Below are positions 1 through 9,800 of a stretch of 64,000 bases of DNA, one piece after another; position 1 is the stretch's first letter; every line of letters begins with the position of its first letter. The translations under genes and the position numbers were made by a program. Below the pieces are notes generated by a model, which saw nothing but the letters and a program-made list of their open reading frames with translations, searched no databases and was not told the DNA's origin. Source of the stretch: Struthidea cinerea (Eukaryota > Chordata > Aves > Passeriformes > Corcoracidae); assembly GCA_013397865.1 (NCBI GenBank), contig VZTI01005569.1, positions 178,032 to 242,031 of the forward strand, in the 5' to 3' direction.

Positions 1-682
1 TCGAGAGCAGCCCTGCCCAGAAGGACCTGGGGGTGTTGGTAGATGAGAGGCTGGACATGAGCCAGCCATGGGCACTCACAGCCCAGAAATCCAGACATGT
101 CCTGGGCTGCATCCAAAGTACCGTGGGCAGCAGGGGAGGGAGGGGATTCTGCCCCTCTGCCCCGCTCTGGTGAGACCCCACCTGCAGATCTGCCTCCAGC
201 TCTGGGGTCCCAGCACAGGAAGGACATCAAACTGTGGGAGCGAGTCCACAGGAGGCCACCAAGGTGCTCAGAGGGATGGAGCACCTCTCCTACGAGGAAA
301 GGCTGATAGAACTGGGATTGTTCAGCCTGGAGAAGAGAAGGCTTTGGGGTGACATCATTGCAGCCTTTCAGTACCTGAAGGGAGCCTGCAAGAAAGAGAG
401 GGACTTTTTACAAAAGCATGTGGTGACAGGTCAATGGGGAATGGATTCAAAGTAAAAGAGAGTAGATTTAGATTGATTATTGGGAAAAAATTCTTTACTG
501 TGAAGGTGGTGAGGAACTGGAACAGGTTGCCTAGAGAAGCTGGAAGTGTTCAAAGCCAGGTTGGATGGAGTTCTGAGCAACCTGGACTAGTGGAAGATGT
601 CCCTGCCCATGGCAAGAGAGGTGGAACTAGATGATTTTAAAGGTCCCTCCCAACCCAAACTTTGCTATGACTCTATGATTTT
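1..682 (+). mobile_element. CR1 LINE, 3' end of ORF2 plus tail
   Basis: This is the end of a CR1 non-LTR retrotransposon, cut by the left edge of the window. Translation in shifting frames gives the C-terminal part of the CR1 reverse-transcriptase ORF: KDLGVLVDERLDMS near the start, then EHLSYEERLIELGLFSLEKR and AAFQYLKGA at about 276-390, and RLPREA at about 523-540. Frameshifts and stops break it, so it is a dead copy. The final bases (about 664-682, CTATGACTCTATGATTTT) are the short tandem tail typical of avian CR1 3' ends, which fixes the plus orientation and the end. CR1 is the dominant LINE of birds and reptiles. Confidence 0.92.
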
Positions 683-1289
683 GTATTTTCTTCCCTGAAT
701 TAATAAAAATGGGCATAAAAGTCATCTTGGATTAACTCAAAGAGCTCTTTAGCCATAGTGGTGACAGTGTTATAAACACATGGAACTAGGCATCTGCTTA
801 GGAAGGGATCTCTACAGAAATGCTTTCCTATGTGTAGAGACTGAAGGACAAAACCACCTTATAACTGAATTTTATTTCTAACAACAATATAGCAAACACA
901 TATAACTAAGTAAGTAAATGTGACAGTGATACCAAAAACTGGATAGAAGAAGCAGCTTTTTTTTCAAGTTCTGTTTCTCTTGTCTACTGTTTAGAACAAG
1001 CATATGTATTTACTGCAAAAAAAAAATTTAAAATATCAGTTTTGGCTGCTAATAGCTTTTTTCTTCTTAGCGGTATGATAGTATACTAGTCAGGAGTCTC
1101 TAAGACAGGAGAAAAATTCCAGATGTGGGAAAGTGCCATTAGAGTGTTTGGAAAGAACTTTTGAAATCTTAAACTGGGGGTTCAAACTGAAGTTAAATTG
1201 CTTCATGAGAACACAAGGTAGAATAGCAGCTTTGGAATAACAATACTAAAATTTGTGCATGCTTAAATGTTTCCACTGTTGCCTTTCTC
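683..1289. other. Flanking DNA, nothing recognised
   Basis: A+T-rich sequence between a CR1 end and a probable LTR. It has short poly-A and poly-T runs (for example 959-964 and 1017-1026). I see no conserved open frame, RNA gene or repeat family. Confidence 0.5.
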
Positions 1290-1650
1290 TGGTCTTAAAA
1301 TTAAGAGCCAGACATGGTTAAGGGAAAAATGGGTTTTTACTTCGGTATTTAATTAAGGATCTTTAAGGTGCACCAGTTAGCCAAGGTGGAATGCGCCGAA
1401 ATGCACACACAGGATAGATCGCGTATACGATTTATAGATTTTGCAAATTTGTATATTTATCAAAGATTTTCTAATGAGAGGCTTGAATGATTAGCATGAT
1501 ATTTCTCCATCCTGAGGAATTTTCCCCTGGATGGGTTTATCTTAGTTTACAGGATGTGTTTTAGAGAGGACCTTGGTTTCTCAGGATAGTGTAGGGCTTT
1601 TTGGCTTCCAACTGCAAGGCCTCCAGGGTGTTTGATTTCTTGGCTTGACA
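1290..1650 (-). mobile_element. Probable solo LTR of an endogenous retrovirus, antisense
   Basis: Read on the minus strand the segment starts TGTCAAGCC at 1650 and can end ...AAGACCA at 1290, the TG...CA form of an LTR of about 361 bp. It has a coherent LTR layout on that strand: a TATAAA box at 1436-1431 and an ATTAAA polyadenylation signal at 1353-1348 about 80 bases downstream, which predicts a short R region between them. It keeps several CpGs (for example GCGCCG and ATCGCG near 1391-1423) that stand out from its A+T-rich surroundings, suggesting modest age. I found no matching target-site duplication, so the exact ends, especially the left one, are uncertain. No internal retroviral sequence adjoins it. 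Confidence 0.58.
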
Positions 1651-1721
1651 GAATATTAGGACTATGCTAAGTTATTGGACTTAAGGAATTACAAGTATGC
1701 ATGTTAAAAGCACTGAGGATA

Positions 1722-1763
1722 CATAAAAGTTATATAAAAGGGTATATAAAAGGTATATAAAAG
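1722..1763. repeat. Short tandem repeat, TATATAAAAGG-type
   Basis: Three to four imperfect copies of a 10-11 base unit around TATATAAAAG stand in a row (ACATAAAAGT, TATATAAAAGG, GTATATAAAAGG, TATATAAAAG). It resembles reiterated TATA boxes, but no downstream gene or CpG-rich start region is visible, so I treat it as a simple repeat. Confidence 0.8.
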
Positions 1764-3559
1764 AAAAGGCAAAAAATCATCATGGCATCACCACTGTGTA
1801 TTAAAATAAACTACAATGTCTCACCAATGTAGTGGAGAAAATTAATACATCAGTGGTTTGACTGCTTCTATAAAATATGTGTTAGACTCAAGTGAATACA
1901 GGCAATAAAATGACACATATCTGTTGTGTAAAATCAGCACAAAAGGATGCCCTAGATTTTCTTTCCAAGTGTTGTAAACAAGAGATTTGGTAGCCCTGGG
2001 AGTTTTTTTACAATTATAGCTTCTACAGGTTTTTCTCTTGTCTGGCTTGGTACATATATCTCCTTCTCCACCTGCACTGTTATCTGAAAAACAGGAATGT
2101 AAAATAGCACAGCTTTTTATATTCTGTAGTAATAAACTTATTTTGTTTGTTTGTTTTTATCTTTGGATGTTCCTCTAAGTCTGTGAAGCAATATTGCATT
2201 TTTCTTCACCTCTGTGGAATGACACATCACAGTATTATACCAAAAAGTTACTGGAAATATTACCCCTCAGAGGGATAACATGGCAACTTTCCACCAGGCT
2301 TAGAAGTCATGACACTTCTATTATTAAAAAAAAACAACACTTTTTTTTTTTTTGATGAAGAAAGGAATTTGTTAGGATCTAGGCTTTGTAGGAGCTTTCC
2401 CCCCCCTTTTTTATCAGCAGACGTATATAAATGACCTCCTGCAAAGTGTCAAAATGCTTTTGTTAGTCTTCCAGGTTCATAAATAGAAACAGCCAAAACG
2501 TGGATCTCTGTAGTAAAATTTGTGCCTTTAGTTTTGAACTTGTAAGAATCTCGTGAGGGGAAAAAAAGGAGACTATAATTATTGTAAAAACTTGTTAAGA
2601 AACACTATTTAGTGGAAAGTATTTCTGTCTTCAGGAACAATGAATATTTGAGGATCTTGTCATGAGAGTACAATTTATGCATTCAGTGAAACTGAAGCCA
2701 GCCTGGGTGATACCAGGGATCAGACATATATAGTTTTTCTCCAAACAACAGAAGCTCAGGTATGTTTGAGTCTTTTGACTCTTCTTTGTGCTATATATTA
2801 GATAATTTGAAGCAGGCGGAAAATATTTGTGGTCTACACTAGATAATCTGGAGCAGGTTGAGACAGCTGGATAAAATTAAACACAGAACTAGAGTATTCC
2901 ATCATGAGAATCTACGAGGATAAAATTTCATGTAAATTATATTTTCATTAATAATTCAATTTTTTAAGGATAAAGTTCCTCAGCAAAAATTCTCCGATTT
3001 CTATTCAATAAAGATTTCTCTTCAATAGCTAAAAACCTCTACAGAGAACCATTAGACTGAAATAATGTTGTTGGGTAAACTAAGGTGAAATACGACACAT
3101 TGTCCTTCAGGGAAATAAACTGTTACTGAAAATGGTCATGAAGTAAAAATTAAAATTGCTTCCAAAACATGTTTTCTTGTGTGAAATACAAAGAAGTTGG
3201 GAAAACGTAGGTTTTCTTTTTTTCCACATAAACTGAATTTTCCCAATTTTTCTCATCATCAAAAATGATGTACAAACAAGACCTTTTGGAAAGTTATTCT
3301 GAAGAGTAATGCCGGTATTTACTGGAAAAAAAAAATCATCATGGCAAACTGATGGTGATGCAAGGTAAAGGTAAACACAGGATGACACTGCTGTGAAAGC
3401 TATTGCATTTGAAAGAGCAAAAAGGAGAAGCAAACACATATGGCTAAGAATGGGTATAAAGGAATATTGCAAACAAAAAGTATTAATTAAAATCCTAATA
3501 ATATAACAGGCCTAAAAAGGCAGGATGTGAAAAGAATAAATGTTATCTAAATAAAATAA
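1764..3559. other. 5' flanking DNA, nothing recognised
   Basis: A+T-rich sequence with homopolymer runs (poly-T around 2341-2353, C-run then T-run around 2399-2412). A minus-strand open frame at 3107-3472 has no recognisable domain and the composition of chance A+T-rich reading. I see no gene, RNA or repeat family here. Confidence 0.5.
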
Positions 3560-4200
3560 ATATAATCACCTGTGTAGCTGATACAATTGATCATAGGATA
3601 CTTAAGGAGAAGTCTCTGGGCCATATGGGATTATCTTCAAGAGTTCCTGATGCATAGGAGACTGCATTTGTAAATATTGAAGTATATGATCAGAAATATG
3701 TGCATTAACAATTCCAAGATTCTTGAACAAATTATTAAACTCTTTATCAGCACCAAAAGATTAGAATAAACAAATAACTAGTGTTTATCCAGAACATTTT
3801 ATTAAAAAATTTATAATGGAGTAACTAACCCTAATTTATGCCCTAGCAGCAGACTTTGTATCTTGATTTTAACAAGACTCTTTTGTCTCTATTACAACAG
3901 TGGGTATGCTAATTTCATACCACCCAGTTTCTTCATCAAAATATTGTGTGGGTCCAAGTCAGTTATCTACAGAGGTTCTTAGAAGTCAGCGGTAACCTCT
4001 TTATCAGAACTGCCTCTTGATGTTACAGATAAACATTATCTAATTCATGCTACAAGATCTTGCATCTGTTTTCCTATTTGACTGGCATGTTATCACCCAC
4101 TTTTAGTTCTGATTAATCAAACTTCCACATAGATTAATGAATTACTCTGCTCAGAATCAGTGCTAGGCTGCCTGGTCTACAATTATAGTATATGTTTGTC
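3560..4200 (-). mobile_element. Possible ancient, decayed CR1-like LINE fragment
   Basis: On the minus strand parts of this region resemble the reverse-transcriptase part of old reptilian CR1 elements: a GACCAGGCAGCCT stretch near 4180-4165, sequence like the region before the catalytic motifs near 4090-4050, and a GACTTGGACCCACACAATAT stretch near 3962-3943. All frames are broken and similarity is patchy. This is a judgement by eye. The limits are approximate and the call could be wrong. Confidence 0.3.
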
Positions 4201-6035
4201 ATCCTAAATGCTCCTACAAGATTAATTTTTATTTCCTCTTGTGTTTCTCCATTGTATTAAATTTGATTGTATGGGGTACTTCTCTAAATTCTATATCCAG
4301 TTCATTTTCAAAATACATGCTGGACATATATGAGAACAGAATAATATGTACCATATGGTAAAGTGTTACTTGCCAAATATCGCATTAATTCAATCACTTT
4401 TTTTCCTCTCATTTTGAATTTTCATTTTAGTTTGTGGTACAGTTGTATTCTGATGCAGATACTGTGAGGCCAGATGGACAATGGAGTCCAAGGCTGAGAA
4501 CAAAAGACTTGAAAAAATGAGAGAGTATTAATGGTGTTGGTTGTAATGGAGGAAGCCAACATAGAATATGGCCATTCGTAGTAGGTGTTACTGAAACTCA
4601 GGAGTGAGGAGTCCACATTAAAGTCACATTATAAGCAGAGTAAGTAATAAGAAGAGGAACTCAATAAATGCAAAAAATCACCCAGATTTACTGTAGTTAA
4701 TTTCACTGGTGTCCAAAGGGGTCACAGCATCATACTTTATATCCTCAGTTTAAGGTCACAAGCTTTTCTAGGGTTTCATGCTGCTCTTCAGTTCCCTCAC
4801 AGTTAGAGCCTGTAGGTGTTTTGAGATCTCTAGAAGGCCTAAAGTAAATTGTTATTTCAAAGCTTGGATTGCCACCTAGTACTAAATCATTGGTTTTGTT
4901 ACTTCTTTTTGTATTATTTGGTTGTTCTGAATTTTCTGAGTATCCTAATACACAGATGGGGAACATACACTGTCAATGGTAAAGAGGAAGTAAAGAAGAG
5001 CAGCATGAGTCTATGACCAGAAATTGTTTTAGCTTAGAGTGGTCCATTGAGTCTGATGGCAGGCATGGAGGGATTTTGGAAAGATGAGAAAACAGAACAC
5101 CACATTCAGTTGTCAAAATACAGATTCTTTTTCCAATTCTACAGTGCAGCGCTAAGCAAACTTTTCCTTTGATGCCATTGCCTTTTCGACCTTCTCTGGA
5201 TAATTGAGATGAGGTTACTTTCACTTCTTAAGAAAATGAAGCTTATACAGCTTTCCTATTTGTCCATTTGTGTGTGTTTTCATAACTTTTCAGACTATTG
5301 GCTAAAGTCATTCTCCCCTCTTTCCTGCCTGCAAATATTAAATCTCAAAGTCCTACACGTTTTGTGAAAATTGGCATCTGTAGAGAGGAGAAAGGACCCT
5401 CTTTCCCACTAAGTGAAAGGTTAGCTATTTAAAGCCAAAGGAAAAAAAACCCCAAACTCGTGGTAAATGCTGAGTTTTATCTGTGAGCGTGTACCAGCAA
5501 ACTGATAAGGACACAGCTAAGGACAAACAACAGCTGCCTCTTACGAAACTGGTGGCTACATTAAAGTTATTTGAAAAGATGAAGGAATGATAGGAGGAAT
5601 GATGTGGGAACCAGGTGTTAAAGGGATAAAGGACACAAGCCGGTTGTAAAATCAGATTTTTCAGATTTTTAACAAATCCCGAGACAGTGGGTGCCACCCT
5701 CGGTACTCGTGTGCGTTAACAAGATGACAGAGGCAGCTTTACGTGAGGATGTGCGAGCAAAGCTTCAGGAAACACCTGTTGTAACTAAGGCGCGGAGTGA
5801 CCAGCGTCTAGTTCCTCTGAGGCATTGATCAGTCTCTCCTTTAATAATACCCATCAACAGGGAACAAAGAGAGACACGAAGGCTGTTATCGAAGGGCGTA
5901 ACAGGCAGAAACCATACAGCCACGTACGTGACTGAAGAGAATGGGAGACGGTGTGGTTTGCCCATGAGGAAGCGCACACACGCCTTGGCACGCTCGTCCT
6001 GCTCCTGCCACCCACCAAGGAGTTCCTTGGCTTTT
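4201..6035. other. 5' flanking DNA upstream of ESYT2, nothing recognised
   Basis: A+T-rich sequence that grades into the CpG island from about 5700 on. Minus-strand open frames at 4745-4966, 4973-5224 and 5425-5697 show no recognisable domain. In mammals ESYT2 has a divergent neighbour on the promoter side, but I see no first exon of such a gene here. Confidence 0.45.
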
Positions 6036-6297
6036 TTTTTTGCTCCTGCCCTTTCCTCGCGGTGGCTCCCAGAGCGGCGCTCCTCTTCCCGCTTTCCCGG
6101 AGGCCGCGCAGTGATGGCCGTGGCCCCGAACGCAGCCGGGCGGGGGGCCCGAGCGGACGCGGGTCCCGGCAGCGGTGCGAACCCGCGCTTCCCGGGCAGG
6201 CCTGCGAGGCGGGATGAGCGAGCGGCGGAGGGGAGGGGAAGAGGCTGCCCGGGGCGGGGGAGGTGGCGGGCAGAGGCGTTCGTGCGGCGGCCAGGCG

Positions 6298-6302
6298 CCA
6301 AT
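6298..6302 (+). promoter_or_regulatory. CCAAT box, likely proximal promoter element
   Basis: CCAAT sits in GGCGCCAATAGCGG, about 40 bases downstream of a GC box (6251-6260). NF-Y-type CCAAT boxes usually lie 60-100 bases upstream of a start site, which would put transcription start near 6360-6400 and make the ATG at 6484 the first in-frame start in the mRNA. This is inference from position only. Confidence 0.45.
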
Positions 6303-6367
6303 AGCGGCGGCCGGGGCCGAGGCGCCTCCTCCCGGCGGCAGCGGCGGTCGGAGCTGGGCCGGCCGAG

Positions 6368-6369
6368 NN
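6368..6369. other. Two undetermined bases (NN)
   Basis: Two N bases lie in the G+C-rich 5' leader, between GGCCGAG and GGATGCGAGG. If the true gap is not exactly two bases, the reading frame of anything starting upstream changes. They do not touch the coding region that begins at 6484. Confidence 0.95.
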
Positions 6370-6371
6370 GG

Positions 6372-6464
6372 ATGCGAGGAGGCGCTGCCGCCGCCCTACC
6401 CCCTGCCCGCTCGCAGCCAGCGCACCAGGAGGAGGAGCAGCGGGAGGAGCGGCAGCAGCAGTAG
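6372..6464 (+). CDS. Upstream ORF (30 codons) in the ESYT2 5' leader
   Basis: An ATG at 6372 opens a 30-codon frame ending at TAG 6462-6464, 19 bases before the ESYT2 start at 6484 and in a different frame. The peptide starts MRGGAAAALPP and ends in a Glu/Gln/Arg-rich run finishing in QQQ. It resembles no known protein. If the transcript begins upstream of 6372, ribosomes would meet this ORF first, and it could dampen translation of ESYT2. It is equally possible that the transcript starts inside or after it. It follows the NN gap by two bases, so the gap lies outside its codons. Confidence 0.4.
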   Translation: MRGGAAAALPPARSQPAHQEEEQREERQQQ

Positions 6465-6483
6465 GAGCCGCCGCTGCGGTAGC

Positions 6484-6837
6484 ATGAGCGGGGCAGCCGC
6501 TAAGCAGCCCCCCGGCGCGGGGTCCGCCGCGGATCCCGCTGCGGAGAACGCGGCGGCTGCGGACCCTGTGCCGGAGTCGCCTCCACCGCTGCTGAGCGTG
6601 GACGTGACGGGATTGGTGTCGCAGTTTGCGAGGAGCTTCGTGCTGATCTTCCCCGTGTATGTGCTGGGCTACCTGGGGCTGAGCTTCAGCTGGGTGCTCA
6701 TCGCCCTGTGCGGGCTCTTCTGGATCCGCAGGCACCGCGGCGGCAAGAGCTCCCGCCTGGGCCGGGCGCTCGCCTTCCTGGAGGACGAGGAGGAGGCGGT
6801 GCGGCTCAGCGTCTCCTCCGCGGATCTGCCTGCGTGG
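6484..6837 (+). CDS. ESYT2: ESYT2 coding exon 1: head and ER membrane hairpin
   Basis: Codons 1-118, phase 0 at the end, donor GTGAGT at 6838. The first 40 residues are rich in Ala, Pro and Glu and look disordered. Residues about 51-81 are strongly hydrophobic and contain the family signature PVYVLGYLGLSFSWVL, the hairpin that inserts into the ER membrane with both ends cytosolic. IRRHR follows directly as a basic flank, and then an acidic stretch LEDEEEAVR. The exon ends in LPAW, where the SMP domain starts in exon 2. The open frame continues upstream without a stop to at least 6175, including an ATG at 6214 that would add 90 residues; this depends on the NN at 6368-6369. Vertebrate ESYT2 N-termini differ between isoforms, so the longer form cannot be excluded. 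Confidence 0.95.
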
Positions 6838-9800
6838 GTGAGTGGCCAACACCCTTCGGCGCTGCCGGGAGCACCCTCGCCCTGCGGGCCGGGGCCTGTT
6901 ACCTCCCCGGGACCTGCGTGACACCCACCCCCGCGGCGGTCCCCCCCGCTCCGGCACGCGGGGCTGCGCCACAGGCCGGAGGCCGGAGCCCCAGAGCCGG
7001 CCTGGCGGGAGGGGTGAGGGCATTGCATCTCCCGCGCCCCATAGCTGCTTGTCCCGGTCCGCCAGCCTCTTCCGAGACGGTGTTCAGCGGCGGGAGCGGG
7101 CGGGCAGCGGGTCCCTTGCCTCCCTCTCTCCCTCCGCCGGGGTGGCCTGTCCCTATCCCTGCCGCCCGCTCCGCTACGCCCGCGGCGCTGACGGCGGTGA
7201 CAGCCTGAGCCTGCCGTGGCCGGGGTTTCCCTCGCAGTAATAAACTTTACTGCAGCGCTTGGGTTTCTTTCCCCTCAGGTGCCAGTGACGCGCACGGCTT
7301 GGCTCTAGCGCGGTCTCTACAGAACGCGGATGTCGCGGCTTGGGCCGTTCCTTGAAAAGTTGAGATGAGAGGGAAATAGAATCGGGCTCTTAACGTTGTT
7401 AGGGCTTTCAGTAAAGTGTTACCAAATGGGGGTGAAACAGAAGTGAGGTGGTGTTTCTGAGTGGTTTCAGGGCTGTGACATGAGGGCTAAGGTACAGGGG
7501 CTGTGGTGGCTTTATTTGTGCATTGATGTGGGGTTTTTAAAATGCTTTCTCTAAATCTTCCTTTGAAAGTTTCAGGCTTTCTAATAAGTCTTCATAACTG
7601 ACGTTACTTACTTTTTTTAGCTGAAATCCAGCTTCGCAGTTGAATACCTTTTCTTTGTAATTTCTCCTTTGGAGGATTAATGATGTTTTTGATGCCGCTG
7701 CCAGCTGCTAGTGCCAGTACCAGTGTGCATCCAGGCCTCCCTGTGCCCTGCTCTTCCCCTGTGACGTGCTGTGCAGAGCTTGCTGCTCTCTTAGTGCCCA
7801 TACCCGAAGTCTTGAGGGTTTCTGCTGATTCTTTCCGTGCGATTACTTTATTGACTACTCTCTGCTCCTGACCTATCACATCTCTCCTAGGGACTCTTTG
7901 CAGTGACTGTGCATCCAGCAGTACTGAGATGATAAAGAGTCCAAGTAGCTATTTTAATGTGATCAGATTGCAATACCTGATGTGACCTGTTCTAGCTCTA
8001 CTAAGGAAGTTACAGGAGAGAATAGAGTGGGTAGGTGTGAGACAGGAGTCTTTTACTCCTCTTTTATCCTATCTTTTGCCAAAGTTCTGGTGGAAGATCA
8101 TGATAAAAATGAGTACAGTGTACAGGAGAGATTAAATGGTTTTATGTCTTGAAGCGGAGATGGTGTAGTAAATAGCCTTATGTTACCTGTGTGTTGTGTT
8201 TGGATTTTCCTGTAATCACACAGCAATATAATGGAAGTGTTCTGACTTGATGCATTTGAAATGAATTAATTGAAGCTAGATTTGTAGTGGAGGGTTGTAT
8301 ATAGCAACAATCTGCTGGTAACTAAGCCGTAGACATTCAGGCTTAGTGCTGTGTGTTTGAAGTCGCAATTTGTTACCTTTGATAAAATAGCCATTAATTT
8401 CTGTGTGGAGTTGTCCAAATAACTAAAGATTTAGAAAGGGGCCTTCTGACTGAAGTCAGAAGCAAAAAAAAATCAAGTGCTGGCTGCAAGCACCTGCATA
8501 TATCCTATGGCTTCATGAGAAAGCAACTGATCAATATGCGGGGTTTTCCAAAAGTGTGTGTTCTCACACACCAGTTGGCAGATGGATGTAGATTTTTTTT
8601 TTTTTTTTTTTCTCCCTCTTTATCCATATTAAATTTTAGAGGTCTTGGTTCTTTTGGCTGATGTATTTGCTATGTTCTGGAAGCATCATTCTTTCAAATA
8701 AAAGTAGTGTCCAGAATAAATGTAATCTGGAAAACAGAAGACTTCTGAAAACTGCAGGCCCACTTAAGTGAAAAGCGGTCTTCAATGTCTGCTGTCATAG
8801 TCCTTAAGGTTTATATGAATCTTATGCTGCTTCTGTAAAGTGTCTTGAAAAACTGCAGTTGTTCTTCCTTCTGCGTTACGTGTATTTTCCTGGAGATTTA
8901 TGGATTTCAATCTTATTTGAAATAAGAGCTACTGGATGGAACCTGACATCTCTAATAGGGATCAGATTTATCCATCTCAGTGTAAACTCCAAACTGAAGT
9001 CTTTTCCCTTGGTTTCTGATCATGGAAAAAAACTTTAAATTGCTTGAGTAGGACAGTGCTGTGTTTTAAATACAGGAAACTTTGTTCTCTTCTGGGACTG
9101 AAACTGAGGTGTAATAAACCATTTTTCAACTAAAATTATGTGGTATCTCAGAGATTTATTTGGCATGTGGTATCTTTCTGTGCCCTTGATTGGAGAAGAG
9201 CTTTAGCTTTGTTTATTAGGTATGACTCCCTTTCCCCCACACACCTTGGTATTATCTGTTGCTTTAGTGCTTCATATTATGTACTCAGTAATACTGCACT
9301 GAGTTATTTATTTTTAAGAAAGTGATTATTTCAGGAGAATGTTTTTCTGCTGGCAATATGCTCAATTGCAGTTTGAAAGTGATACTGTTGTGCCACCACA
9401 CTAGATAGAGTTTGTAATGTTAATAATTAGTTTCCTAAATTAGATTTACTTCTTCCATAAGCAGGTGGTTATAGAGCAGGAATATTCTGTACTGTGCATG
9501 TGAAATGAATTAATTCAACATGAATAGAAGTTATGTTACTTAAAATGTCAACACAGAATTAACTACAAAAAAGTATGTGCTGAAAAATACTGCGTTTACT
9601 GTCTTAAAAAAATAAGATCTGTCTTCATAGACTTGCTAACATGTAGTTATAGCTCTGCTGCGTGCTTGAAAGATGTCGTGGATTATATGGGGTGGGATGG
9701 AGCAGAGGTGGGTGCTTTTTCAAATAATTTAAAACTAGGCAGCAGAACTTACAATGAAAAAGAACTAGAGATCAAAATGGTCTTTATCTAAAGACCTTTT

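Larger units (their letters stand above)
6040..7220 (+). promoter_or_regulatory. ESYT2: CpG island with the ESYT2 promoter
   Basis: Roughly 1.2 kb, very rich in G+C and dense in CpG, stands abruptly in A+T-rich DNA and covers the start of ESYT2, as expected of a housekeeping-type TATA-less promoter. It contains GC boxes (GGGGCGGGGG at 6251-6260 and a GGGCGGGG run near 6138-6145), a CCAAT box at 6298-6302, the 5' UTR, coding exon 1 and the first few hundred bases of intron 1. A G-rich stretch on the plus strand (6229-6270) has several runs of three or more G and could form a G-quadruplex. No TATA box is seen near the coding start. The transcription start is inferred to lie within about 100 bases downstream of the CCAAT box. 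Confidence 0.85.

Noticed and set aside
3107..3472. 121-codon minus-strand open frame
   Set aside because: Phe/Ser/Leu-rich chance reading of A+T-rich DNA without domain or promoter.
5854..7023. 389-codon minus-strand open frame across the CpG island
   Set aside because: It is the longest open frame in the window but lies opposite ESYT2 exon 1, is Pro/Ala/Arg-rich by G+C composition alone, spans the NN bases and contains no domain.
6708..7240. Plus-strand open frames continuing past ESYT2 exon 1
   Set aside because: They run in other frames through the end of exon 1 and the CpG-rich start of intron 1. The donor at 6838 and protein similarity show where the real exon ends.
8443..8462. Inverted repeat CTTCTGACT / AGTCAGAAG
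   Set aside because: Nine-base arms, isolated, no associated element; likely chance.
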